Shown piece by piece: positions 29,520 to 37,854 of a stretch of 37,854 nucleotides of DNA; the first letter of the stretch is position 1, and each line of letters begins with the position of its first letter. The notes under the pieces are model-generated. The model was not told the DNA's origin. It saw only the letters and a list, made by a program, of their open reading frames with translations, and did no database searches. Source of the DNA: a virus; IMG/VR virus record IMGVR_UViG_3300025308_000343, positions 1 through 37,854 of that record; one strand, given 5' to 3'. A program made the position numbers and the translations under genes.

Positions 29520-29534
29520 TCACCAACGGGGTAG

Positions 29535-29560
29535 GCGCCGAAGCGCTTCCCCCTGACCGG
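29535..29560 (+). repeat. Three-copy intergenic element, copy 3
   Basis: GCGCCGAAGCGCTTCC followed by CCCTGACCGG, identical over 26 bases to copy 2, followed here by a further small palindrome (ACCGGTCGGCCGGT). It lies 68 bases ahead of the tail tube gene. Confidence 0.65.
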
Positions 29561-29628
29561 TCGGCCGGTCGAATGAAAAACTCCGGGTGTCACCCCTGTA
29601 ATTTAAACAGACACTTTGGAGGGTCATC

Positions 29629-30363
29629 ATGGCCGTCACTACCGCAATTCTCAAGGGCACGCTGTACCTCAAGAAGGTCGGCACCTCTTCGCTTCTTTCC
29701 GCCGGCAATGCCACCAAAATCTCAATGGCGGTGGAGGTCGAAGAAAAAACGATTCCCAACACCCAGACGCCCGGCGGTGGCAATCACGACAGTTTCAAGC
29801 GGACGAAGGCCGTCAAGCTGGCTTGTTCGTTCCGCAATCTTTCCAAGAACGTTCTGGAAATCGCCTTCGGCGGCAAGCTGACCACGATTGCCGGCGGCGC
29901 CGTCGCCGATGAGGCACATGCCGATATCGTTCTCGGCAGCCTGATCCCGACCCTCAAACGTCAGGACATGACGGCGGCGCTGACGGTTCAAATGGGCGCC
30001 ACGACTTTTGTCGAGGGCGTTGATTACCTGCGCAAGCGCGCCGGTATCATTCCCCTGACCGGCGGTGCCATGGTGGCGCTCGACGACATCACCATGACCT
30101 ATACTGCGCTGGACATCACCCGCATCGACGGCATGATGGCCACCTCGACCGAGTGCTACGGCCTGTTCGACGGCGTCAATGAGCGCAGTGGCGAGCCGGC
30201 TTATGGCGAGTATTACCGCCTGCTGTTTGGCCCGGCCAGCAATATCGAGCTGGTTGGCGATGAGTTCGTCAGCTTCGACTGCGATGCCGAGTGCCTGGCC
30301 GACGATACCAAGCCGGCTACAGACAGCCCGTTCTATCACTTCGAGCTGGGCGGTATCGAGTAA
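29629..30363 (+). CDS. Tail tube protein (siphovirus type)
   Basis: A 244-residue protein: AILKGTLYLKKVGTSSLLSAGNATKISMAVEVEEKTIPNTQTPGGGNHDSFKRTKAVKLACSFRNLSKNVLEIAFGG is characteristic of phage tail tube proteins of long, flexible tails. It contains the expected beta-strand hairpins. TTTGGAGGG precedes ATG. The absence of a sheath gene next to it argues for a siphovirus tail. Confidence 0.82.
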   Translation: MAVTTAILKGTLYLKKVGTSSLLSAGNATKISMAVEVEEKTIPNTQTPGGGNHDSFKRTKAVKLACSFRNLSKNVLEIAFGGKLTTIAGGAVADEAHADIVLGSLIPTLKRQDMTAALTVQMGATTFVEGVDYLRKRAGIIPLTGGAMVALDDITMTYTALDITRIDGMMATSTECYGLFDGVNERSGEPAYGEYYRLLFGPASNIELVGDEFVSFDCDAECLADDTKPATDSPFYHFELGGIE

Positions 30364-30815
30364 TGCGCATCCTGGGCGACATCACCGTCGTGGGCAGTAC
30401 GCCCGCCGGTGGCCTGATCGAGATCCCCGTGCAGGTCAAGGAATTGACTACCGGGGAGATTCGCGCCTGGCTGAAGGCTTCCGGTTCGGTGGTCGGCGAT
30501 GTGGTCGACTGCACGTTGTTCGACGACTTCAGCCTGCCCGACCTGATGACGCTGACGTCTCTGACGGCTGACGAGATTGACCAGTTGCCGCCGAGTGAGC
30601 TGCGTCGCGTCCGGCAGAAAGCAGAGGAGATCAACGCCGATTTTTTCGCGATGCGGAACCGTGTGGTTCAGCTGGGCCGGCAGGCGCTTGCCGGCAGCTC
30701 GAACGAACCGCCAGTGCTCTTGCTGCGGCCGGCCACGCCCACGTCTGGGAATACCCGTGGAGCGTCTTTCTGGCAGCGTGTGAAGGCGGTACTTAAACCC
30801 GGTTCCGGGAAATAG
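30363..30815 (+). CDS. Tail assembly chaperone candidate
   Basis: A 150-residue protein between tail tube and tape measure, the usual place of the tail assembly chaperone. LIEIPVQVKELTTGEIRAWLKASGSVVGDVVDCTLFDDFSLPDLMTLTSLTADEIDQLPPSEL is helical and acidic, with a basic tail. ATG overlaps the tube stop. No slippery frameshift site is evident near its end. Confidence 0.65.
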   Translation: MRILGDITVVGSTPAGGLIEIPVQVKELTTGEIRAWLKASGSVVGDVVDCTLFDDFSLPDLMTLTSLTADEIDQLPPSELRRVRQKAEEINADFFAMRNRVVQLGRQALAGSSNEPPVLLLRPATPTSGNTRGASFWQRVKAVLKPGSGK

Positions 30816-30817
30816 CC

Positions 30818-33124
30818 ATGGCGGCGCCCGGCAGCCTGCTGCTCAAGCTGATCATCGACGGCACCAACGCCGGGGCGATCCGTGCCCTGGCGCAAACCAG
30901 CGCCGAGGGCCAGAAAACGGCCGCGGCGCTGGGGGGCATCGACAAGGCATCGGGTGATTTTGGCAACACTCGTGCCGGGCTGGCTGCCGTCGAAGGGCAG
31001 CTGAAAAGCCTGCAGGCGGTGGGGCGCAACGCCCTGCAGTTCGCAGGTATCAGCCTTGGCATCAGCGAGCTGATCCAGCTGGGCGATACCTATACCCAGA
31101 TGACTGGCCGCTTGAAGCTGGTCACGCAATACACCGGCGACTATGCCGAGGTGCAGCAGCTGCTGCGCGAGTCGGCGAGCACAACCCGCTCGGAACTGGT
31201 CGGCACGGTCGATCTGTACGCACAGATGTCCCCGGCCTTGAAGGGCATTGGTTTGAATGCGGCCCAGTCGGTTGGTGTGATCACGACGATCAACCAGGCG
31301 ATTGCCCTATCCGGATCATCTTCCCAGGCTGCGCAGGCGGCGCTCGTGCAACTTGGCCAAGGCTTTGCATCTGGTGCCCTGCGTGGCGAAGAGCTGAACA
31401 GCATCATGGAGCAGACGCCGGCCTTGGCGCAGGCGATTGCTGACGGCCTTGGTGTGTCACGCGGCGCGCTGCGCAAAATGGGCGAGGAAGGCAAGTTGAC
31501 CGCAGAAGCGGTGGCCACGGCCCTGCAGAAGGTGGCCGACCAGGTCAGCGGCGATTTCAGCAAGGCGCCCGTCACGGTTGGGCAGGCTTTCACGATCCTG
31601 AAAAACGAGATCCTGGTCTACGTCGGCGCCACTGACCAGGCGGTCGGTGGCACTTCAGCGCTGGCGGAAGTAATCAGCAATGTGGCGGATGAGTTTCGCA
31701 ATGGCGGCCCGGCCGTAACGGCATTCACAGGCTTCATCAAGGTCATGGTGAACGGCCTGGATGGTGCCTACCGGATGTTGAAAATCGTCGTCATCGGGCT
31801 GGCTGGTTATGCCGCCGCTGCCAAGGCCGCCTTGAGCGGGAATTTTTCCGAGGCCAAGACCATCTGGCAAGAGCTCGGCCGCGACATCGACGCCGTCCTG
31901 CAGAAGCCTCTGGTTGGCCAGCAGAAGGCCGTCGAGGTTGTTGCCGATTCGGCTCGCAAGCGCACGCAGTTGGAGCAGCAACTGGCCGACGAGGTCAAAC
32001 GGCTGGAGGCGCTGAAGGCCTATGTCGCCGGCACGGCTTCCGATAACGTGGCAGCCAAGGATAAGGCGAATATTGACGCCCGCATCGCCGACCAGCAGCG
32101 CCTGGTCGATGCCGGGCGCACTGCCTGGCAGCAACAGCTCGCCGAGGCCGAGAAGTTCGCCGAGTCGGCCAAGGCCAAGCTGGCCAAGGCAACTGATTTT
32201 CGGGATGCCGGCCAGGCGGCGGCGTTCAATGCCGGCCTCAAGGGGTTGTCGGAAGAAGACCAGGCCGCCGCCAAGGCATCGCGGATGACCGACCTGCAGA
32301 GTCAGGGCAGCTATGAGGCGGCCCGGGCGCGTATGGCAGCGATTGAGGGCGACATCAAGAAATTCGATGCGGCCTCGGGCGCAGCCGAAAAGCGACTGAA
32401 GGAGGCGCTGCAGCTGGCGCAGGATATCGGCGACGTGGCCAGCATTGAAAGCATCAGCAACGATCTGGCCAAGAATCAGGAGGCCGGCGCCGTGCTCGAC
32501 CAGAAGAAATCAGCCGAAGCGCAGGCCAGGGCGGCGGATCAAGCGAAGTTGCTCGGTGAGCTGCAGCAGCAGCTCGATGCGCTGACCAAAGAGGCGCGCA
32601 CGGTCGAGGTGAAGGCCGACATTACCGATGCGGAGACCAAGGTCAAGGGCCTGACCAACCAATTGGCCGAGCTGAAGGACAAGACGGTGACCGTGACCGT
32701 TAATACGGTGAATGCGAGTAACGCGCCGATACCGGATGTGGCCGATGCGCCGGCGCGTGCCTATGGCGGCGCCTTGCCTGGGTCGGCGCCGCATGATCGC
32801 GCCGACAACATGCTCTACTGGGGGACGCCGGGTGAGTGGGTTATGCAGCTCCCTGCCGTGCGTTATTACGGGGCCGATTACATGCGTCGAATTAACGCCA
32901 TGCAGTTGCCGAGGCACGCCGTCGGTGGGCAACTTGGCAGCAGCCTGGCGTCCCGGCTTAGTGTCCCGTCTGTGGATCGTGCCAAATCGCCGGCTACCAG
33001 CTCCACGCCGCTGATTCTCGATTTCGGCAAACTCGGTCGCTATGAGGCGGCAGCTTCCGTCGATGTTGCCCAACAGATCACCCAGGTGTTCAGGCGCGCC
33101 GCGCTTGCCGGAGGCAGACGGTAA
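30818..33124 (+). CDS. Tape measure protein
   Basis: A 768-residue tape measure. About 65-255 is the conserved tape-measure N-terminal domain (LGDTYTQMTGRLKLVTQYTGDYAEVQQLLRESASTTRSELVGTVDLYAQMSPALKGIG ... GALRGEELNSIMEQTPALAQAIADGLGVSRGALRKMGEEGKLT). A membrane-like stretch (about 310-335) and long coiled coils (about 380-610) follow. C-terminal AYGGALPGSAPHDRADNMLYWGTPGEWVM is typical. If length sets the tail, the tail is fairly short. Confidence 0.92.
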   Translation: MAAPGSLLLKLIIDGTNAGAIRALAQTSAEGQKTAAALGGIDKASGDFGNTRAGLAAVEGQLKSLQAVGRNALQFAGISLGISELIQLGDTYTQMTGRLKLVTQYTGDYAEVQQLLRESASTTRSELVGTVDLYAQMSPALKGIGLNAAQSVGVITTINQAIALSGSSSQAAQAALVQLGQGFASGALRGEELNSIMEQTPALAQAIADGLGVSRGALRKMGEEGKLTAEAVATALQKVADQVSGDFSKAPVTVGQAFTILKNEILVYVGATDQAVGGTSALAEVISNVADEFRNGGPAVTAFTGFIKVMVNGLDGAYRMLKIVVIGLAGYAAAAKAALSGNFSEAKTIWQELGRDIDAVLQKPLVGQQKAVEVVADSARKRTQLEQQLADEVKRLEALKAYVAGTASDNVAAKDKANIDARIADQQRLVDAGRTAWQQQLAEAEKFAESAKAKLAKATDFRDAGQAAAFNAGLKGLSEEDQAAAKASRMTDLQSQGSYEAARARMAAIEGDIKKFDAASGAAEKRLKEALQLAQDIGDVASIESISNDLAKNQEAGAVLDQKKSAEAQARAADQAKLLGELQQQLDALTKEARTVEVKADITDAETKVKGLTNQLAELKDKTVTVTVNTVNASNAPIPDVADAPARAYGGALPGSAPHDRADNMLYWGTPGEWVMQLPAVRYYGADYMRRINAMQLPRHAVGGQLGSSLASRLSVPSVDRAKSPATSSTPLILDFGKLGRYEAAASVDVAQQITQVFRRAALAGGRR

Positions 33125-33552
33125 TGAACGATCCGCTCATCATCGCCGGGCGCACGATCAGCCTCATCTCGTTTCTTGATTTCGATCAGCAAATCAGCCG
33201 CATCGGCGGGGCGTTTGCGGCTCGCCTGGCAAACGGCGCGGCCGACATCGTCTCGCACTGGAGCCGACACCGGATCAGCCTGAGCGGCACGGGCTGGGTT
33301 CCCCCGGCGCTGATCGGCATCGATTACAACAATCCGTTTTCCATCACCTTGCCGCGCCCGATTGCCTTTGCGGTAGGAGAGGCACTGCCGTCCGGCTGGA
33401 CGATCGTCCGTGAAACAACCGTAACCGATCAGGAGTCGGTTGTCGGCCGCCTGGTCTGGGTCAGCCTGACCGTCATCGCCCCGGAAGGGGCGCAAGGTGG
33501 CCATAACAACACCGCCTCGCCATCCTGGCAGTTGGTGTGCGAGGAGAATTAA
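33124..33552 (+). CDS. Distal tail protein candidate (142 aa)
   Basis: A 142-residue beta-rich protein just behind the tape measure (MNDPLIIAGRTISLISFLDF ...). This place holds distal tail or minor tail proteins in siphoviruses. ATG overlaps the tape measure stop. I recognise no specific family. Confidence 0.6.
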   Translation: MNDPLIIAGRTISLISFLDFDQQISRIGGAFAARLANGAADIVSHWSRHRISLSGTGWVPPALIGIDYNNPFSITLPRPIAFAVGEALPSGWTIVRETTVTDQESVVGRLVWVSLTVIAPEGAQGGHNNTASPSWQLVCEEN

Positions 33553-33987
33553 ATGCTGATCAAGCACGCAAAAGTATCCGGAATAGCCAATCCGGCTGAT
33601 CCCGCCATCGTCGGCGGGGAAGACTGGGACGATGCCCATGTGCTGACCGGGTTTCAGCTGATTGGCGCCTTCTCGGTACGGCGTTTCGAGGGCGTTGTGA
33701 CTGTCCCACAATCGCTCGGCATCACGGTGAACAACATCATCGGCGGCGGTGGAAGTTTTGCCGTGACCGTCCCGGAAATGATCGGCGGGTCGACGACTGA
33801 TGTTTGGATCAGCAGCCCGCCGCAATTTAACCCGAACACGTATTCCCTGGATATTTGCGAGTGCACGATTAACGTCGTCAGCGGGCAAATCAGCGGGATA
33901 ATCCGGACCATAGAAATGGCGTCGCTGGCGTATTCTGGCTTCGCGCCAGAGTTCGCCGCCAGCGTCATGTTGTACAAGCGTCTCTGA
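33553..33987 (+). CDS. Minor tail protein (144 aa)
   Basis: A 144-residue protein. The start MLIKHAKVSGIANPADPAIV and GGEDWDDAHVLTGF matches a motif common at the N-terminus of phage tail appendage proteins (HAKVSG...DP..VGG.DWDDAH). The rest is beta-rich. Overlaps neither neighbour: ATG directly follows the previous stop. Receptor-related role is inferred. Confidence 0.6.
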   Translation: MLIKHAKVSGIANPADPAIVGGEDWDDAHVLTGFQLIGAFSVRRFEGVVTVPQSLGITVNNIIGGGGSFAVTVPEMIGGSTTDVWISSPPQFNPNTYSLDICECTINVVSGQISGIIRTIEMASLAYSGFAPEFAASVMLYKRL

Positions 33988-35858
33988 TGCCGGCATTCGA
34001 CTCGGCCATCTTCGATGGCACTGCCTTTGATTCGGGCGGGGCATCAGGCCCACCGCCGGCGGTGCCGGTTGGAACGGGGAGCCTGACCGCGTCGCTTGCC
34101 GTGACGGTCGGTTCCGGCCTTGTGTTCAACCGCGCCATCGGCGGTCTGCGCTGGGCGGTACGAGTGATGGTCGGCGGCGTCGACATCAGCGCCCGTCTGA
34201 TGGATGTCATCCGTATTTCCGGGCGCGAAGACGAGGCGCGGATCGCGTCGTTTTCAGTTCGTCCGGTATCGTCTGCCCAGCTTCTGTCACTCGATGCGCA
34301 GCCGGTCACTATCGACATCATTCTGCAGCGCGGATCGGCGACATCGACGATCCGGCGCTTTACCGGGCAGGTTGAGTCGGTCGAATTCAACTCGGCGCGG
34401 CGCATCGCGACGGTCGATTGTCGTGATGCATGGCAGGAAATATTCAAGGCCTGCCAGACTGCCGAGTCCGTCGAGTCGCTTTTCGGCGGGCTGGCCAAAA
34501 TTTCCCCACTGGCGTTGCCATGGAATGCCGCCAAGCCGGATGCCGGCGCCTATTTTTCGGGGTTGCTCGCGACGATTCCCGGGGCGACGGCCATTGACAG
34601 CCGCGGTATCTGGCATGCCTTCCCCTGGCAGACGGCATCGCCCGCGGCGATCTTCGCCGAAGGCGATGTCATGAGCGATTCCGTCAAGATCCGCCGCGCA
34701 TCGCGGCGCGATCTGCCGAAATCAATCAACGTCCGGCTCTCCCATCGCTTCCATCGGCTGCACAACATCAGCGTCCCGTTGCAGTGGTCGGCGCCGACCT
34801 ACCTCGAGAACATTGACCGGGGGCTGGAGCTCGTTCCGAAATCGACCGTCATCAGCGCCATTGACGGGATCGCTGACTGGTACGTGCAAGGCAAGGCGAC
34901 CATCGAGCAGCACACGCCAGGGCTGTATCAGATACCGTATCAAGCCACCCTGGTCGATTACATGATCGATTACACGATGGCGCAAACGACGATCAAGTCG
35001 CTCGCTGGCTGGATGTACCGACGCTGGTATCAGGAGGTCGATGCCTCGTATACCGCCTCGATTGATGTCGGCGGTCTATCGGAGCGCAGCGCCGATGTCT
35101 CGGCCAGTATTGCAAGTGATTTTGATGCCGACGCCTGGGAAAGGCCGTCATCGGCCGAGAACTCGCTCGGCCTGTACGTGGCCAATGTGCCCGCGCCGCC
35201 CGCGGGGCCGACGGGTTACGAGGCGCTGCCAGCACCATGGCCGCCGTTCAATTCATCCGTTGATCATTACGGCTCTGCTGCCGACATCGATCTGGCCGAT
35301 GCCTTTTCTCACGTGCTGGCAAAAGGCTTGCGGCAAGCCTCCGCCGGCCGGCGAAGTCAGACGGTCAGCTTTTCACGCGTGCTTGATCCGCGCTGGGAAA
35401 TCGGCGATGTCCTCGGCATTTCGGCCTATGGCGTCGCGGCTACCGGGCAAATATCCGAATTTGATGAAACCCTGGACATGGACAGCGGCGAAGCGACGAC
35501 CGAAATCACGTTGGCCTGCCCGGACGGAAATGCCCAAACGACGAGTTTCACGGTCGGCTTTTCGCCGATATTGGCCGTGGAAGAAAAAACGATTACACAT
35601 GCCCCACTCACCAATCATTACGGCGCCGCCTCCGACACCGTGTATATCCCGCCCGGTGCCGACCTGGATGTGTCTGGCCTGTTCGTTAATGTCTCCGGGG
35701 TGAGCAGCTGGTATTTGTCGAGCGCGCCGATATTCAATCAACAGTTTCGCGTGGTCATGCCAGAGATTCCGGCCATCTGGAGAGACCCGATAACACCGGA
35801 AAAGGCCTTCTCGCCTACCTTTAATATCGCCGGCAGCGGCATCACGGTGGTCTTCTGA
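33987..35858 (+). CDS. Central tail hub/baseplate protein (623 aa)
   Basis: A 623-residue tail protein. About 50-145 (VRVMVGGVDISARLMDVIRISGREDEARIASFSVRP ... VTIDIILQRGSATSTIRRFTGQVESVEFN) is a hub-like beta-barrel domain. About 400-500 (LAKGLRQASAGRRSQTVSFSRVLDPRWEIGDVLGIS) is a second. These patterns fit a tail hub of the gp27/gpJ-like type that closes the tube. ATG overlaps the preceding stop. Identification is by pattern and size. Confidence 0.65.
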   Translation: MPAFDSAIFDGTAFDSGGASGPPPAVPVGTGSLTASLAVTVGSGLVFNRAIGGLRWAVRVMVGGVDISARLMDVIRISGREDEARIASFSVRPVSSAQLLSLDAQPVTIDIILQRGSATSTIRRFTGQVESVEFNSARRIATVDCRDAWQEIFKACQTAESVESLFGGLAKISPLALPWNAAKPDAGAYFSGLLATIPGATAIDSRGIWHAFPWQTASPAAIFAEGDVMSDSVKIRRASRRDLPKSINVRLSHRFHRLHNISVPLQWSAPTYLENIDRGLELVPKSTVISAIDGIADWYVQGKATIEQHTPGLYQIPYQATLVDYMIDYTMAQTTIKSLAGWMYRRWYQEVDASYTASIDVGGLSERSADVSASIASDFDADAWERPSSAENSLGLYVANVPAPPAGPTGYEALPAPWPPFNSSVDHYGSAADIDLADAFSHVLAKGLRQASAGRRSQTVSFSRVLDPRWEIGDVLGISAYGVAATGQISEFDETLDMDSGEATTEITLACPDGNAQTTSFTVGFSPILAVEEKTITHAPLTNHYGAASDTVYIPPGADLDVSGLFVNVSGVSSWYLSSAPIFNQQFRVVMPEIPAIWRDPITPEKAFSPTFNIAGSGITVVF

Positions 35859-35859
35859 T

Positions 35860-36261
35860 ATGGCGCTCACGTTCAAATTGTTCATCGATCCGGCGCTGAC
35901 GACGCCGCTGGCTGCGCCCCTGTCCTTTTTTGTCGAGGCTGGCTCTGCTGGGCATTGCGACGCCGTCGTTTATCTCGGTACGCCGGTGCCGGGCCGTATT
36001 CTGCAAACGGAAATAAACCCCGGGGTCGACGACATTCTTGTTTCAGTCACCGGTAGTGGTGCCGTCGCCGCCAACCAGATCAAGCTGGCGACTTCCAGCG
36101 CCGGGCTTGATGCCGCCACTGGCGGCACCGACCTGAACCTCGGTCCGATCCTATCCGCCACGACCCCCGTTCATATCCGTGTGACCGAGGACGCCGACAC
36201 GGTCGGCGAGGTTGTGCTATCGATCACCACCAGCGCGCTGGCGGAATATCTCAATGTCTAA
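35860..36261 (+). CDS. Tail-associated beta-rich protein (133 aa)
   Basis: A 133-residue protein (MALTFKLFIDPALTTPLAAP ...) with Ig-like strand pattern and VEAGSAGHCDAVVYLGTPVPGRILQTE ... VHIRVTEDADTVGEVVLSITT. It starts one base after the hub stop. No named family; a minor tail or fibre-anchor role is inferred. Confidence 0.6.
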   Translation: MALTFKLFIDPALTTPLAAPLSFFVEAGSAGHCDAVVYLGTPVPGRILQTEINPGVDDILVSVTGSGAVAANQIKLATSSAGLDAATGGTDLNLGPILSATTPVHIRVTEDADTVGEVVLSITTSALAEYLNV

Positions 36262-36577
36262 AGACCTGACTGATGCCCTCAACGATTTGATGCAGCCGCC
36301 GCCGGCCAATGTGGTGCCGGCGCCAAAGGCGCGGGGCGCTGCATCGGTCGCTGTCAGCGCGGCGCCTGTGGCGTCCGTATCGGGCGGCGGTGGCCAGGGT
36401 TCCGCTGCCGTTAATATGACCGAGCCAGATTATTCGGCCCGTACCTGGTGGCCAGCAAAAGTTGTCACAACGACCGATGGCCTTTTCGCCATCCAGTTCG
36501 CCCCGGTAAAAAAAATCCGCATGGCCGATCCTGACAGCGTGATTGTCGACTTTAATTTTGCCGAGCCGCCCGCGTGA
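36254..36577 (+). CDS. Small tail-region protein (107 aa)
   Basis: A 107-residue protein. N-terminal half is low-complexity (Pro/Ala/Gly, AASVAVSAAPVASVSGGGGQG), C-terminal half beta-rich (ARTWWPAKVVTTTDGLFAIQFAPVKKIRM). Start at 36254 overlaps the preceding gene by eight bases. Possibly a flexible linker to the last tail protein. Confidence 0.55.
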   Translation: MSKDLTDALNDLMQPPPANVVPAPKARGAASVAVSAAPVASVSGGGGQGSAAVNMTEPDYSARTWWPAKVVTTTDGLFAIQFAPVKKIRMADPDSVIVDFNFAEPPA

Positions 36578-37854
36578 ACACGACTGGCCAAATCGATCTG
36601 GATCGCAACAAGGTCGAATGCTGCGGCGACCCGCTGCATGGATTGTCGACCAATGGTGTGCTGGCATTGACAAACGGGCAGACGCACCCGGTCTATAACC
36701 CGCCGAATAACGGTGATTGCTACATTTTCAAAATCCCCGGATTGCCCACGCCACCCGCGGCGCCGGGTGGCCTTACCTGGCTTAATTATGCCGTTTTGAC
36801 GGGGTTCAATCGGCGCCTCTACGGTCGGAATATCGATTCACGCGCCTGGTTGTTTCTGGATGCGTCCGGCGTTGTATGGCTGGCGTCGATCCAGTTTCCT
36901 TCAGCCCTGCAGGCCACGATCAATTTGGTTAATCTGCGAGAAAACGCCGGCGGCCATTCGATCACGGCGAATTTTGATGTCACACCCATATCGACGCCGA
37001 CGCAAGGCGAAATCTTTGATATTTCGTCGGACGGCCGCCGCCTTATTGTTGGGTACAACATGAGCTTCCAGGAGCGGCTTGGCGCCATCCTTGCCGAAGT
37101 AGTGATTGCGCCAGACGGTAACTCGATGACTCTGTCGCTTTTGGTGGAGCAGGGCAATCAAGCTTATTCAGGGATCACCCAGAACACGGCATTGATCAGA
37201 ACCTACACCGTGCTGAACAACTGGGAAAAGCCCTATGTCGAAGGCGAAAACGCATCCAATGTCGAATTGGAGCAAACCTACACGCGTAGCCACCCGATCA
37301 CGATTGGTGTTCCCGGCCCGTTTTCCCCGCCGGATTCGGTTCATACCATTCTCGTTAACACCATTCTCCTGCGCTACGTTGACGATGGGACAGATGTCAT
37401 ATCGCACACCATCGGCTATGTTTATGACCAGACAGACACCCGACAGCCGGTGATTTACACCGAAGATAATAGCTATGCCGGCGCGGGTATTGATTATCAA
37501 AACAACTATTCAATAGGGGCGATGGGGATCGACTTCAAGCTCACCGTCGGTGGGTCAGTCAGCATTCCCGTCCATGCACAATTCAATGGATCAATGGTGG
37601 CTGGCAATACCACCATGATCCTGACATCGGGCATCGTCGGCACGATGGCCCCGCGCCGACTGACCAATAAAATCTATTGCCTGGTCGGCTCTGGCCATGC
37701 CGATGGGCGGCTACGCTTCTTCCCCCCGCAAACACCCTCCGGTCCGGGTGGCAGCACCGTATACCTCGACGCTGCGCCAGCGTGCAGCTACCAGCCCGAG
37801 ACCCAGCAAATCGCAGTCGGGCCAAGCGATAACGGCGTTTTGTGTTTTATTTAA
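36574..37854 (+). CDS. Distal tail/receptor-binding candidate (426 aa)
   Basis: A 426-residue protein starting at GTG in an ATGA-type overlap. N-terminal GQIDLDRNKVECCGDPLHGLSTNGVLALTNGQTHPVYNPPN, then beta-rich repeats (YDVTPIS..., INLVNLRENAGGHSIT). It ends with the last base of the window as TAA. As the last gene of the tail cluster it may form the tip or receptor-binding part. No family recognised. Confidence 0.55.
   Translation: MNTTGQIDLDRNKVECCGDPLHGLSTNGVLALTNGQTHPVYNPPNNGDCYIFKIPGLPTPPAAPGGLTWLNYAVLTGFNRRLYGRNIDSRAWLFLDASGVVWLASIQFPSALQATINLVNLRENAGGHSITANFDVTPISTPTQGEIFDISSDGRRLIVGYNMSFQERLGAILAEVVIAPDGNSMTLSLLVEQGNQAYSGITQNTALIRTYTVLNNWEKPYVEGENASNVELEQTYTRSHPITIGVPGPFSPPDSVHTILVNTILLRYVDDGTDVISHTIGYVYDQTDTRQPVIYTEDNSYAGAGIDYQNNYSIGAMGIDFKLTVGGSVSIPVHAQFNGSMVAGNTTMILTSGIVGTMAPRRLTNKIYCLVGSGHADGRLRFFPPQTPSGPGGSTVYLDAAPACSYQPETQQIAVGPSDNGVLCFI

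Noticed and set aside
13482-29560. The three-copy GCGCCGAAGCGCTTCC element considered as further attC sites
   Set aside because: The box resembles GCCGAAC but lacks the AAC end, the partner box and the inner arms.
30363-30815. Programmed frameshift in the tail assembly gene
   Set aside because: No slippery heptamer or overlapping second frame was found between the tail tube and tape measure genes.
1-37854. tRNA genes, rRNA, insertion sequences and tyrosine or serine integrase genes
   Set aside because: None was recognised on either strand; integration is explained by the Mu-type transposase.

Overview
This window holds an almost complete Mu-like (transposable) bacteriophage or prophage genome. 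It starts at a divergently transcribed repressor and ends at the last base of a tail gene. High GC content, codon use and protein style suggest a beta-proteobacterial host, probably near Rhodocyclales (Dechloromonas/Azonexus-like). The host guess is inference; no host gene is visible. Transposase, MuB, Gam, GemA, Mor, Mu-type head genes (gp27 to gp37) and a long-tail module without a contractile sheath indicate a Mu-like replication and head system joined to a siphovirus tail, as in B3/D3112-type phages.

Layout. (1) 1-728: repressor on the minus strand, repeated operator half-sites and a strong early promoter. (2) 729-11428: one long, tightly overlapping early/middle operon with a BcepMu gp16-type regulator, a short DUF3486 protein, transposase A, ATPase B, several small winged-helix or HTH proteins, Gam, RdgC, an ASCH-like protein, HU, GemA and the middle activator Mor. 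(3) 11429-13460: an accessory region that is not Mu-like. Five complete integron-type attC sites and one partial site separate five small genes, with no integron integrase in the window. (4) 13461-15832: lysis (holin, endolysin, Rz/Rz1) and small Mu gp24-26-type genes. (5) 15834-24527: small and large terminase, portal, head morphogenesis, gpG-like protein, a secreted moron, protease/scaffold, decoration protein and major capsid. (6) 24559-29519: gp35/36/37-like neck genes, then an accessory surface block (structural protein, SGNH acetylesterase, LamG/Ig protein and a protein with 22-residue SQQxN repeats). (7) 29629-37854: tail tube, assembly protein, tape measure and distal tail/hub genes.

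The most unusual part is the attC cluster behind mor. The sites have textbook integron architecture: complementary 7-base outer boxes, 5- and 6-base spacers, and inner arms with one extra base. Read by that asymmetry they face the minus strand. Only the membrane-protein gene (11499-11816) runs with them; the other four genes run on the plus strand with the phage operon. The end boxes fit a precise integrase-type insertion between mor and its downstream sequence, which predicts an empty site in relatives.

Other notable points are a three-copy intergenic element with a GAAGCGCTTC palindrome at the heads of the lysis, head and tail modules; a likely internal start giving a scaffold protein; a signal-peptide-like extension on the major capsid protein; and a phage-borne RdgC next to Gam. 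All functions are inferred from sequence patterns and gene order, because no database search was possible.
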